Positions 1 to 6,721 of a stretch of DNA of 7,288 bases are shown here, piece after piece. Below the pieces are notes generated by a model that saw nothing but the letters and a program-made list of their open reading frames with translations, was not told the origin of the DNA and ran no database searches. Numbering within the stretch: the first letter of the stretch is position 1; each line of letters begins with the position of its first letter. Where the stretch lies: the NCBI GenBank assembly GCA_018222665.1, contig JAAEZW010000084.1, forward strand, positions 1 through 7,288, given 5' to 3'. The DNA is from Paracoccaceae bacterium. Lineage in GTDB: Bacteria > Pseudomonadota > Alphaproteobacteria > Rhodobacterales > Rhodobacteraceae. The translations under genes and the position numbers were made by a program.

Positions 1-630
1 ACTAGTGAAAGCTTCTGTCGTATTGCCAATCTGTGTCACAAGAACCACTATAGTCACGATAGTTATCAAAACAGCCAAAAGTCTCAAATCGCTAGGAGCG
101 GCATCACAGCCCCATACACTCAAACCATCTATCTGGATCCATCCAGAGTTCTTTACCTTTGCATAAACCATGGGGTTGCTGCAGTATGTTGCAAGTAACT
201 TTGCAAGGTCTCCAAATTTTAATCCAGGGGCCTCATAAAGATCCGATACTATGTCAGCTACTTTGTATTGAAGCCTGTCGGAAACTACTGCAATTTTGAT
301 ACTTGAAGAACCAATTGGTCCATCAATTTCATCCGTCATTGACAAAAGTGTAATATAGGAGGGTCGTGGCGCGCCCGAAATACGCTCGAAAAGACCTAAC
401 TCAGCATTTTCCAAATCAGTACCCGCTAGGCGTGTCAAACCTATTCCGCTCACCGTTTTGCCAGTTTCTAAAGAATAAAAAGTTTCAACGCCTACTGAAT
501 AAGCTTGGTTCAAATGATCTTGCCAGGCACGCACAGAATAAAACCATATGGCACTAACAAGCAAACCCACACTTAACGCTATTACTACCCAAATCGATGA
601 GAGTGCGCGCAATGATATTTGGCTGAGCAT
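1..630 (-). CDS. Sensor histidine kinase, N-terminal part (cut by window edge)
   Basis: Reading the minus strand from the ATG at 630 gives 210 codons with no stop, running off the window at position 1. Seen: a hydrophobic segment at about residues 13-33 (IWVVIALSVGLLVSAIWF), a hydrophilic region of about 150 residues, and a second hydrophobic segment at about 183-200 (LLAVLITIVTIVVLV). This is the N-terminal layout of a membrane sensor kinase with a periplasmic sensing domain; HAMP, DHp and ATPase domains should lie beyond the edge. The start overlaps the stop of the response-regulator gene as TAATG, which implies translational coupling and a cognate pair. The sensor domain has two cysteines (C150, C175) that could form a disulfide. 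I do not recognise its fold. By context it is the partner of a sugar-uptake operon and functionally comparable to Pseudomonas GtrS, but no catalytic motif is visible here. Confidence 0.85.
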   Translation of the reverse strand, partial: MLSQISLRALSSIWVVIALSVGLLVSAIWFYSVRAWQDHLNQAYSVGVETFYSLETGKTVSGIGLTRLAGTDLENAELGLFERISGAPRPSYITLLSMTDEIDGPIGSSSIKIAVVSDRLQYKVADIVSDLYEAPGLKFGDLAKLLATYCSNPMVYAKVKNSGWIQIDGLSVWGCDAAPSDLRLLAVLITIVTIVVLVTQIGNTTEAFTS

Positions 631-1364
631 TAGTCTTCCTTAACTTCTACATCAGCTGAAAATACATAACCCACTCCGCGTGCAGTTCTGACTAGTTTTG
701 GAGTTTTAGGATCCTTTTCAATTTTAGTGCGAAGGCGCCCGACAAGAACATCAATAGCACGGCCTGTCGCTTCTGTTCCATCACTTTCCCCGGTCACATC
801 AAGAGCAGCTGCAATTTCTTCGCGCGTCAAAGGAATATGCGCATTAGCTAAAAAAACCTTCAGTAACGCAGTTTCTTTCTGTGATAACGCCACTTGGTAC
901 CCACCTGGCGCACGAACTTCATCACGCTTTCCTTCATAAATCCAACCATCAAACCCAAATGTTTTAATACGCCTTCTATATGCAAGTGATGATGTACGCT
1001 GCGCACGGGAGAGTACTGCTTTTACTCTTGCTAGTAGCAAATTTGGATTGAACGGTTTGGCAATATAATCATCTGCGCCTACTTCATATCCTTTCATGCG
1101 ATGATGGTCAGCAGATAAAGCAGATATGAAGATAACGGGGACATCCTGCTCTGCTCGTAGAGATTGGCAAATGTCGATCCCACTTTCATCACCAAGCATC
1201 ACGTCCAGCAGAATCAAATCGATGCGATCAGCAGAAATTTGTTTACGAATGTCTGACTCCGTCGCAGCAGGTAAAGCAATAAAACCGTTTTGACGAATAA
1301 ACTGCGTTAGCATTGATCGCATCTCTGGATCATCGTCAACTACGAGCAGTCGCGGAATCGCCAT
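630..1364 (-). CDS. OmpR-family two-component response regulator
   Basis: DNA-binding regulator of 244 residues. The receiver domain (about 4-120) has the acidic cluster D10-D12, the predicted phospho-acceptor D54 (LLLDVM), switch residue S81 (FISA) and the conserved lysine K103 (AKPF). The C-terminal winged helix (about 155-238) ends in the family signature RTARGVGYVF, with the recognition-helix region at AIDVLVGRLRTKIE. An ATG at 1379 would add five residues, but the sequence between the two ATGs contains GGAGG eight bases before the ATG at 1362-1364, so the shorter start is preferred. It overlaps the histidine-kinase start by one base and is transcribed away from the gtsA operon. From this position it probably controls the divergent sugar operon, as GltR does in Pseudomonas; that role is inferred. 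All key residues are intact. Confidence 0.96.
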   Translation of the reverse strand: MAIPRLLVVDDDPEMRSMLTQFIRQNGFIALPAATESDIRKQISADRIDLILLDVMLGDESGIDICQSLRAEQDVPVIFISALSADHHRMKGYEVGADDYIAKPFNPNLLLARVKAVLSRAQRTSSLAYRRRIKTFGFDGWIYEGKRDEVRAPGGYQVALSQKETALLKVFLANAHIPLTREEIAAALDVTGESDGTEATGRAIDVLVGRLRTKIEKDPKTPKLVRTARGVGYVFSADVEVKED

Positions 1365-1372
1365 TTTGAAAT

Positions 1373-1377
1373 CCTCC
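1373..1377 (-). promoter_or_regulatory. Shine-Dalgarno site that sets the response-regulator start
   Basis: GGAGG on the minus strand, eight bases before the ATG at 1362-1364. It lies inside the codons that would follow the alternative ATG at 1379, which itself has no clear ribosome-binding site. It therefore favours the shorter protein. Confidence 0.7.
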
Positions 1378-1395
1378 ATGCATCGTTGTAGAGCT

Positions 1396-1407
1396 TCAAT
1401 TAATTGA
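1396..1407. repeat. 12-bp perfect palindrome upstream of the response regulator
   Basis: TCAATTAATTGA is a perfect dyad, flanked by CTTCAA direct repeats at 1394-1399 and 1411-1416. It lies just upstream of the regulator start. It could be an operator, but it is short and AT-rich, so chance is a real alternative. Confidence 0.3.
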
Positions 1408-1439
1408 TTACTTCAACACGGCGCGTACACTCAGTTAAT

Positions 1440-1489
1440 GTAACACTATGCAACAAAATCAAGAATAAGGTAACACACTGTAACAATAA
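1440..1489 (+). promoter_or_regulatory. Phased direct repeats, candidate response-regulator binding sites
   Basis: Four copies of G(T/C)AACA begin at 1440 (GTAACAC), 1450 (GCAACAA), 1470 (GTAACAC) and 1480 (GTAACAA). The spacing is exactly 10, 20 and 10 bases; the slot at 1460 is degenerate. All copies lie in the same orientation and would sit on one face of the helix. OmpR-family regulators typically bind as head-to-tail dimers to half-sites one helical turn apart, so this reads as two tandem dimer sites between the regulator gene and the operon it probably controls. The last copy overlaps the likely -35 position of the gtsA promoter, which fits activation. The repeats are seen; the bound protein is inferred. 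Confidence 0.6.
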
Positions 1490-1507
1490 GCGGAAAAATC
1501 AGAGAAT
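1479..1507 (+). promoter_or_regulatory. Possible gtsA promoter with poor -35
   Basis: A -10-like GAGAAT (1502-1507, four of six matches to TATAAT) lies 17 bases after TGTAAC (1479-1484), which is a poor -35 but coincides with the last GTAACA repeat. A weak -35 overlapped by an activator site is the usual layout for OmpR/PhoB-type activation. Transcription would start near 1514, giving a leader of about 100 bases. The match is weak and other start sites are possible. Confidence 0.3.
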
Positions 1508-1570
1508 TTGCCGAAAATTAGCTCATTTTGTTGGTTGTCAGACTTTGGAGCCTGCTGTTTTTGATACCAG

Positions 1571-1590
1571 CGCCGTCAAGTTAGACGGTG
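1571..1590 (+). other. Leader hairpin just upstream of the gtsA ribosome-binding site
   Basis: CGCCGTC (1571-1577) pairs with GACGGTG (1584-1590), seven pairs including one G-U, around the loop AAGTTA. It ends eight bases before the gtsA Shine-Dalgarno site and leaves that site free. It might stabilise the 5' end of a highly expressed binding-protein mRNA. No known riboswitch was recognised. Confidence 0.4.
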
Positions 1591-1598
1591 TACTTATC

Positions 1599-1604
1599 GG
1601 GAGG
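1599..1604 (+). promoter_or_regulatory. Strong Shine-Dalgarno site of gtsA
   Basis: GGGAGG lies nine bases before the ATG at 1614. It decides the start: the reading frame stays open upstream as far as a TTG at 1404, but that region has no ribosome-binding site and its translation does not look like a signal sequence. Confidence 0.8.
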
Positions 1605-1613
1605 ATATACCTT

Positions 1614-2858
1614 ATGAAATTTACTGCAATAGCGGCGATCTCATCGATTGCTCTTTCGTCAGCTACAAGCGCCATCGCTGGTCCAGAAGCAGAAGTACTG
1701 CATTGGTGGACATCAGGCGGTGAGGCTAAATCTGTGGCTGTGCTCCAAAAAGAATTTGCTGACAACGGTGGCACCTGGACTGACATGCCTGTTGCAGGTG
1801 GCGGCGGAGATGCGGCGATGGCTGCACTGCGTGCTCGAGTATTATCGGGCAATGCACCTACAGCAGTTCAACTAAAAGGCCCAGCGATTCAAGAGTGGTA
1901 CGAAGAAGGGGTTTTAGCTGACATTTCATCAGTAGCAGAAGCTCAAGGATGGTCAGCTGTTTTGCCAGCATCCATCGCTGGTCACATGAAATGTGAAGGA
2001 AGCTGGTGCGCAGCCCCTGTAAACGTCCACCGTGTAGACTGGATTTGGGCAAACGCTAGTGTTTTGGAAGCGAACGGAATTGACATGCCAAGCACATGGG
2101 ATGAATTCAATGCTGCGGCTGAAAAGCTTCAAGCCGCTGGAATTATTCCGCTCGCTCATGGAGGCCAGGCTTGGCAAGACGCAACTGTTTTTGAAGCTGT
2201 AGCATTGGGTATCTTAGGTGCAAATGGTTTCCACAAAGCATTTGTTGAGCTTGATGAAGAAACACTGACTTCTGACGCAATGGTGGCAGTATTTGATCAG
2301 ATGCGTAAAATGCGCGGATATGTGGATCCAAACTTCTCCGGTCGTGACTGGAACCTGGCTACAGCTATGGTAATGAATGGAGAGGCCGCTTTCCAAATCA
2401 TGGGGGACTGGGCAAAAGGCGAATTCATGGCTGCCGGAAAAGTTCCAGGTGAAGACTTCCTTTGCCTTTCTACACCGGGTGAAGGCTTCCTATACAATGT
2501 AGATAGTTTTGCAATGTTTGCGGTTGATGGCGAGGACAAGACACAGGGTCAAAACCTACTCGCTGAACTGATTGTCGGCCAAAACTTCCAGAAAGTTTTC
2601 AACCTTAACAAAGGTTCGATTCCAGCGCGTACGGACGTCGCATTAGATGAATTTGACACTTGTGCCCATATTTCTGCTGCAGACATGTCGGCAAGTTCAC
2701 TAAGTGGTTCGTTACTGCCTTCGTATGCACACGGAATGGCACTGCGTGGTGCGCAATCTGGTGCAATTACAGACGTTGTCACAGCACATTTCAACTCAGA
2801 TATGTCATCAGCTGAAGCAGTCGCACAATTGGCTAAAGCAGTAGCTAATAGCTACTAA
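1614..2858 (+). CDS. gtsA: Periplasmic sugar-binding protein of a glucose/mannose-type ABC transporter
   Basis: Extracellular solute-binding protein (family 1) of 414 residues that captures sugar in the periplasm and delivers it to GtsBC. Seen: a Sec signal peptide (residues 1-22, Lys2, hydrophobic core, probable cleavage AIA|G), then the early segment VLHWWTSGGEAK (28-39) and AAPVNVHRVDWIW (133-145). Both resemble Pseudomonas GtsA as I recall it, and the tryptophans are of the kind that stack on sugar rings. NKGSIPARTD (332-341) is typical of the family near the C-terminus. There are four cysteines (127, 132, 284, 350), so disulfides are possible. The start is fixed by GGGAGG and by the signal peptide. 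It is first in the operon and separated from gtsB by a hairpin, which fits the need for more binding protein than permease. The substrate is inferred to be glucose or mannose from similarity and the linked glucokinase. Confidence 0.93.
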   Translation: MKFTAIAAISSIALSSATSAIAGPEAEVLHWWTSGGEAKSVAVLQKEFADNGGTWTDMPVAGGGGDAAMAALRARVLSGNAPTAVQLKGPAIQEWYEEGVLADISSVAEAQGWSAVLPASIAGHMKCEGSWCAAPVNVHRVDWIWANASVLEANGIDMPSTWDEFNAAAEKLQAAGIIPLAHGGQAWQDATVFEAVALGILGANGFHKAFVELDEETLTSDAMVAVFDQMRKMRGYVDPNFSGRDWNLATAMVMNGEAAFQIMGDWAKGEFMAAGKVPGEDFLCLSTPGEGFLYNVDSFAMFAVDGEDKTQGQNLLAELIVGQNFQKVFNLNKGSIPARTDVALDEFDTCAHISAADMSASSLSGSLLPSYAHGMALRGAQSGAITDVVTAHFNSDMSSAEAVAQLAKAVANSY

Positions 2859-2867
2859 TACAAACTT

Positions 2868-2898
2868 ACTCCACCCTGCGCCTGTCGTTGGGTGGAGT
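2868..2898 (+). other. gtsA-gtsB intercistronic hairpin (mRNA-stabilising or attenuating)
   Basis: ACTCCACCC (2868-2876) and GGGTGGAGT (2890-2898) form a perfect nine-base-pair GC-rich stem around a 13-base loop. It starts nine bases after the gtsA stop. No U-tract follows (GTCCATATC), so it is unlikely to be a full intrinsic terminator. The position fits hairpins that protect binding-protein mRNA from 3' decay and lower downstream expression, as between malE and malF. The right arm contains GGTGGAG, which would be the ribosome-binding site for the upstream gtsB start at 2908. Confidence 0.75.
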
Positions 2899-2909
2899 GT
2901 CCATATCAT

Positions 2910-2913
2910 GGAG
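2910..2913 (+). promoter_or_regulatory. Shine-Dalgarno site favouring the gtsB start at 2920
   Basis: GGAG lies six bases before the ATG at 2920 and outside the hairpin. The alternative start at 2908 would use GGTGGAG (2891-2897), which is buried in the hairpin stem. Confidence 0.5.
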
Positions 2914-2919
2914 TTTCCA

Positions 2920-3795
2920 ATGTCAGAATGGCTTGAAAACCACCTCCCCAAAATTGTCCTCGCCCCATCGTTTATAGCAGTATTGGTGTTTGTTTACGGA
3001 TTTATAGGATGGACAGCTTGGGTGTCATTCACTCGCTCTAAACTTCTTCCTAAGTATGAAATTAAAGGGTTCATACAGTACGAAAAATTATTTGCATCGC
3101 CAAGATGGGACACGGCGTTTGAAAACTTATTCGTATTCGGCGCACTTTTTATTATCATTGCCATGGTAGTTGGGCTCCTACTTGCCATAATGTTAGATCA
3201 ACAAATACGGACTGAAGGCTTAATCCGAACCATATATCTTTATCCAATGGCTCTATCCATGATCGTGACAGGTACCGCATGGAAATGGATTTTAAATCCA
3301 GGCTTGGGTTTAGAAGCTACAATCAAAGGGTGGGGTTACAACGATTTTAGTTTTGATTGGATCGTGAATTCAGAAATGGCAATTTACACGATCGTGCTTG
3401 CTGCTGTTTGGCAGAGTTCTGGCTTCGTAATGGCATTATTTCTAGCTGGGCTTCGTTCTGTTGATGGTGAAATAATAAAAGCAGCTCAGGTCGACGGTAT
3501 ACCAACCTGGCGCATTTATACAGCGATCATAATTCCATCTATGGCTCCAATCTTCCTGTCTGCGTTTATTGTTCTATCGCACCTCGCGATTAAGAGCTTT
3601 GATCTCGTAATTGCATTAACGGGTGGTGGACCCGGCTACTCAACCGATCTTCCAGCTACGTACATGTATGCCATGGCATTTTCACGCGGGGATATTGGAC
3701 AAGCAGCTTCCTCTGCAATGATCATGATGCTTGTAGTCTTCACTATTGTTGTACCTTACCTATACTCAGAATTGAGGACAAAGAACGATGGCTGA
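2920..3795 (+). CDS. gtsB: Sugar ABC transporter permease, MalF/UgpA-type
   Basis: Inner-membrane subunit that pairs with GtsC to form the sugar channel; 291 residues from the ATG at 2920, or 295 from the in-frame ATG at 2908. The later start has an accessible GGAG. About six hydrophobic segments are visible, near residues 13-35, 68-92, 104-122, 152-178, 200-221 and 261-283. The cytoplasmic EAA loop that docks on the ATPase is at about 183-212, with core KAAQVDG followed by the IIPS segment. The stretches IRTIYLYPMALSMIVTGTAW and SFDLVIALTGGGPGYS closely resemble Pseudomonas GtsB as I recall it. Its last eight bases overlap the start of gtsC, indicating coupled translation of the two permeases. 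No truncation or frameshift is seen. Confidence 0.94.
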   Translation: MSEWLENHLPKIVLAPSFIAVLVFVYGFIGWTAWVSFTRSKLLPKYEIKGFIQYEKLFASPRWDTAFENLFVFGALFIIIAMVVGLLLAIMLDQQIRTEGLIRTIYLYPMALSMIVTGTAWKWILNPGLGLEATIKGWGYNDFSFDWIVNSEMAIYTIVLAAVWQSSGFVMALFLAGLRSVDGEIIKAAQVDGIPTWRIYTAIIIPSMAPIFLSAFIVLSHLAIKSFDLVIALTGGGPGYSTDLPATYMYAMAFSRGDIGQAASSAMIMMLVVFTIVVPYLYSELRTKNDG

Positions 3796-4678
3796 TCTTT
3801 CTTTCGACCAAACCCAGCAGTCCAAGTTTGGCAAGACAACACTACGTATAATCTTGTACGTTTTGCTGACGCTGTTTGCACTATATTATCTCTTGCCGCT
3901 CTTCGTGATGGTCACCACTTCCTTAAAAAGCCTAGAAGAAATTCGTACCGGTAGTCTTATTGCTCTTCCACGTGAGATCACATTTGATGCATGGAAAATC
4001 GCATGGGCCTCAGCCTGCACTGGCATACAATGCGAGGGGTTACGCCCATACTTCTGGAACTCAGTCCTTCTGGCAGTACCAGCAGTATTATTATCCACGT
4101 TGCTTGGCGCACTAAACGGCTATGTCGTAGCGCAATGGAGATTTAGAGGTGCAAACCTAATCTTTTCATTGATGTTATTTGGCTGCTTTATCCCGTTTCA
4201 GGTGGTCCTACTACCCATGGCACGATTGCTAGGCTTGATGGGTATAGCTGGGACAATACCCGGTCTTATATTCGTACACGTAATTTACGGTATTGGTTTT
4301 ACTACGTTGTTCTTCCGTAATTATTACGTGACGATACCGTCGGAGTTAGTAAAAGCTGCAAAGGTAGACGGAGCAAACTTTTTACGGATCTTTTGGTCAA
4401 TCTTCCTACCCTTATCACTCCCCATCATCGTGGTCACAGTGATCTGGCAATTTACTCAAATCTGGAACGACTTCCTATTTGGGGTGTCTTTCAGTCAAGC
4501 CGGAACACAACCCGTTACTGTTGCGCTGAACAACATCGTAAATTCAACCACCGGCGTAAAAGAGTACAATGTCGACATGGCTGCAGCGATAATAGCTGCC
4601 CTGCCGACGCTGTTAGTCTATGTCGTCGCCGGTAAATATTTCATTCGCGGTCTAACCGCAGGCTCTGTAAAGGGATAA
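3788..4678 (+). CDS. gtsC: Sugar ABC transporter permease, MalG/UgpE-type
   Basis: Second inner-membrane channel subunit, 296 residues, the usual length. Hydrophobic segments lie near 20-43, 92-114, 123-146, 155-176, 204-224 and 265-283. The EAA loop has ELVKAAKVDGANFLRIFW (186-203) followed by LPLSLPI. The C-terminal part, QIWNDFLFGV (224-233), LNNIVNS (247-253) and GVKEYNV (256-262), is close to Pseudomonas GtsC as I recall it. The first extracytoplasmic loop carries C77 and C82, a possible disulfide. Translation starts within the end of gtsB (ATGGCTGA overlap), with GAGG ten bases upstream. The gtsD ribosome-binding site AGGGA (4671-4675) overlaps the final codons of this gene. Confidence 0.95.
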   Translation: MADLSFDQTQQSKFGKTTLRIILYVLLTLFALYYLLPLFVMVTTSLKSLEEIRTGSLIALPREITFDAWKIAWASACTGIQCEGLRPYFWNSVLLAVPAVLLSTLLGALNGYVVAQWRFRGANLIFSLMLFGCFIPFQVVLLPMARLLGLMGIAGTIPGLIFVHVIYGIGFTTLFFRNYYVTIPSELVKAAKVDGANFLRIFWSIFLPLSLPIIVVTVIWQFTQIWNDFLFGVSFSQAGTQPVTVALNNIVNSTTGVKEYNVDMAAAIIAALPTLLVYVVAGKYFIRGLTAGSVKG

Positions 4679-4683
4679 GTCCG

Positions 4684-5781
4684 ATGGCTCCTATTCTTGA
4701 TATTCAAAACCTATTTAAGAACTACGGGACAACCGAGATCTTAAAAAACATCAATGTATCGATCGAACCGGGTGACTTTCTAGTCCTAGTTGGTCCATCG
4801 GGTTGCGGTAAATCAACTCTGCTGAATTGTATTGCAGGTTTAGAACCCACAACAGGTGGTAATCTGTTTATCGACGGTCAAGACATGACGCATGTAAGCC
4901 CAAAAGATCGAGACATTGCAATGGTGTTTCAGTCCTATGCCCTGTATCCGACAATGTCCGTGGCAAAAAATATCACTTTTGGAATGAAGGTCCGAGGAGT
5001 TGACGCGGCGACACAAGAACGCAAGCTCAACGAAGTAGCTAATCAATTACAGATTGAGCCATTATTGAACCGTCGTCCGGGACAGCTGTCAGGTGGGCAA
5101 CGTCAACGCGTAGCCATGGGCCGTGCATTGGTGCGTGATCCAAAGCTTTTCCTTTTTGACGAACCACTATCCAACTTAGATGCAAAGCTACGCGTTGAAA
5201 TGCGCTCTGAAATCAAAAAGCTTCATCAGAATCTTGGTGCCACCATGGTCTACGTTACACACGACCAAATAGAAGCAATGACGCTTGCTACCAAAATAGT
5301 AGTTATGAGAGGCGGCGTTATTCAACAGATCGGTACACCTGCGGAAATTTACAACAAACCTGCAAATCTGTTCGTAGCAGATTTCATGGGATCTCCTGCA
5401 ATGAATCTCATACCCGCAACAGTACTTCGCAATGGTAAAGGTGCTCAAATTGAAATATCACGCGAAGGTAAAGAGCCAATTTTATTACATGATCAAAAGG
5501 CTATTGATTTGCCTGAGAAAGTAATTCTTGGCCTTCGCCCTGAAGATATTGCGGAGGCTGGATTCCGAGCTGGAGAAAACATCCAAGAAGCTGAATGCCA
5601 CGTAGAAATGGTAGAACCTGCTGGTGCTGACACATACGTTGTTTCTGAATTAGGAGGCAAACAAGTCACAGCGAGATTACACGCAGAAACCAGAGCATCT
5701 GCCGGGGAAAATCTTCGATTTGCTTTCGATTTAGCCAAGGCGTCATATTTCGAGCCTGAAACCGGCAATCGTTTAAATTAA
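4684..5781 (+). CDS. gtsD: Sugar ABC transporter ATPase, MalK/UgpC-type
   Basis: Cytoplasmic ATPase, expected to act as a dimer driving import through GtsBC; 365 residues, typical of the CUT1 family. Motifs in order: Walker A GPSGCGKST (37-45), Q-loop VFQSYALYP (81-89, Q83), signature LSGGQ (135-139), Walker B LFLFDE (155-160), D-loop NLD (164-166), switch histidine H193 in VTHDQ. A C-terminal OB/TOBE regulatory extension runs from about 240 to 360, with the MalK-type element LGLRPEDI (282-289). Catalytic residues are complete. It starts five bases after gtsC, with AGGGA eight bases upstream. MalK-type ATPases are sometimes shared between several sugar transporters, so it may serve others too. 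The symbol follows the Pseudomonas operon; msmK or ugpC would be the generic name. Confidence 0.96.
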   Translation: MAPILDIQNLFKNYGTTEILKNINVSIEPGDFLVLVGPSGCGKSTLLNCIAGLEPTTGGNLFIDGQDMTHVSPKDRDIAMVFQSYALYPTMSVAKNITFGMKVRGVDAATQERKLNEVANQLQIEPLLNRRPGQLSGGQRQRVAMGRALVRDPKLFLFDEPLSNLDAKLRVEMRSEIKKLHQNLGATMVYVTHDQIEAMTLATKIVVMRGGVIQQIGTPAEIYNKPANLFVADFMGSPAMNLIPATVLRNGKGAQIEISREGKEPILLHDQKAIDLPEKVILGLRPEDIAEAGFRAGENIQEAECHVEMVEPAGADTYVVSELGGKQVTARLHAETRASAGENLRFAFDLAKASYFEPETGNRLN

Positions 5782-5784
5782 CTA

Positions 5785-6702
5785 ATGCGATTGGTTGCAG
5801 ACATTGGAGGAACGAACAGTAGGTTAGCGCTTGCACCAACTGGATCCTTGGAGCTTTTAAGCACAAGGAGCTTCGTAAACGCAGATTACAGATGTTTTGA
5901 CAATGTGATCTCAGATTACCTGTCAAATTCAAATGCTAAAGTGAAACAGCTTGTTATAGCTATGGCTGGCCCAGTTAGAAACAACGTTGGGCGATTAACA
6001 AACTTAGACTGGGAAATTGATGGCAATAAACTGGCACGGAGATTTGGTGCTGTACGAGCTCTCGTAATCAATGATCTTACCGCTCTCGGTCATTCTGCTT
6101 TAAAACTTGCTCCAAACCAAGTCTCGCCGATTGTAAATCGGCCCGTCATCAATCACAGACAAAAGCAAGCTCTAGTTATTGGAATTGGAACTGGATTTAA
6201 TGTAAGTCCGATCATCGAATTTGGTGGGGTGAGTGTTTGCGCTGAGGTGGAGGCAGGACATACCACGCTCTTTTCTTCGATACTTCTCGAACTTGAAAAT
6301 TTGATGACGGGGATGTCTCATGCATTTTCTACGGTGGAGTCGTTATTTTCAGGGCGTGGAAGACGACAATTTATGTCTCTACTTACTGGCGAGCGTGTTG
6401 AAAGCGCGTCAATATTCATTGACAAACAGGGCATTCTTGAAAATCAGGCTTATGATCATGCACTAGACAGATACGCTGAGCTAATCGGCATGCTAATCGC
6501 CGAGTATAAAGTATCGTATCTTCCACACGACGGCATTTTTCTTGCTGGAGGCGTAGCGCGTAGCTCCCTAACAGGAAATCGTACAACTCTATGTGCTGAG
6601 GCGGCAATGTGTGAAAATAACGTTATAAAATTGAAGCCACCAGTTTGGTCAATTAACGACGACGCTGCCGCTTTAGTTGGATGTGCATCCTTGAAAATTT
6701 AG
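5785..6702 (+). CDS. glk: Glucokinase (hexokinase-fold Glk family, not ROK)
   Basis: Cytoplasmic enzyme that phosphorylates imported glucose with ATP to glucose 6-phosphate; 305 residues, close to the usual 315-340. Seen: phosphate-1 motif DIGGTNSRLAL (6-16), catalytic aspartate D97 in VINDLTA, adenosine-region motif GIGTGF (133-138), and the sugar-binding positions E156 and H159 (EVEAGH) and E185 (VESLFSGRG). These correspond to E. coli Glk Glu157, His160 and Glu187. LAGGV (253-257) matches the C-terminal nucleotide-site loop. The cysteine-rich zinc motif of ROK kinases is absent. The enterobacterial SGPG reads SGRG here, and GTGLG reads GTGFN. The start is three bases after the gtsD stop and has no clear Shine-Dalgarno site, so translation probably depends on coupling. 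Linkage to the transporter argues that free glucose is the imported sugar. Confidence 0.93.
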   Translation: MRLVADIGGTNSRLALAPTGSLELLSTRSFVNADYRCFDNVISDYLSNSNAKVKQLVIAMAGPVRNNVGRLTNLDWEIDGNKLARRFGAVRALVINDLTALGHSALKLAPNQVSPIVNRPVINHRQKQALVIGIGTGFNVSPIIEFGGVSVCAEVEAGHTTLFSSILLELENLMTGMSHAFSTVESLFSGRGRRQFMSLLTGERVESASIFIDKQGILENQAYDHALDRYAELIGMLIAEYKVSYLPHDGIFLAGGVARSSLTGNRTTLCAEAAMCENNVIKLKPPVWSINDDAAALVGCASLKI

Positions 6703-6721
6703 GCTTTGTCTAAAATCGCAT

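Noticed and set aside
366..557. 63-codon plus-strand frame near the left end
   Set aside because: It is antisense to the open histidine-kinase frame, which has membrane segments and a coupled start; the plus-strand product shows no recognisable features.
1404..1613. 70-codon upstream extension of gtsA starting at TTG 1404
   Set aside because: It has no ribosome-binding site, reads as a basic, cysteine-containing sequence unlike a signal peptide, and covers the repeats and leader hairpin. The ATG at 1614 has GGGAGG and begins a proper signal peptide.
2868..2898. Intrinsic terminator after gtsA
   Set aside because: The stem is strong but no U-tract follows, and gtsB to glk have no evident promoter of their own.
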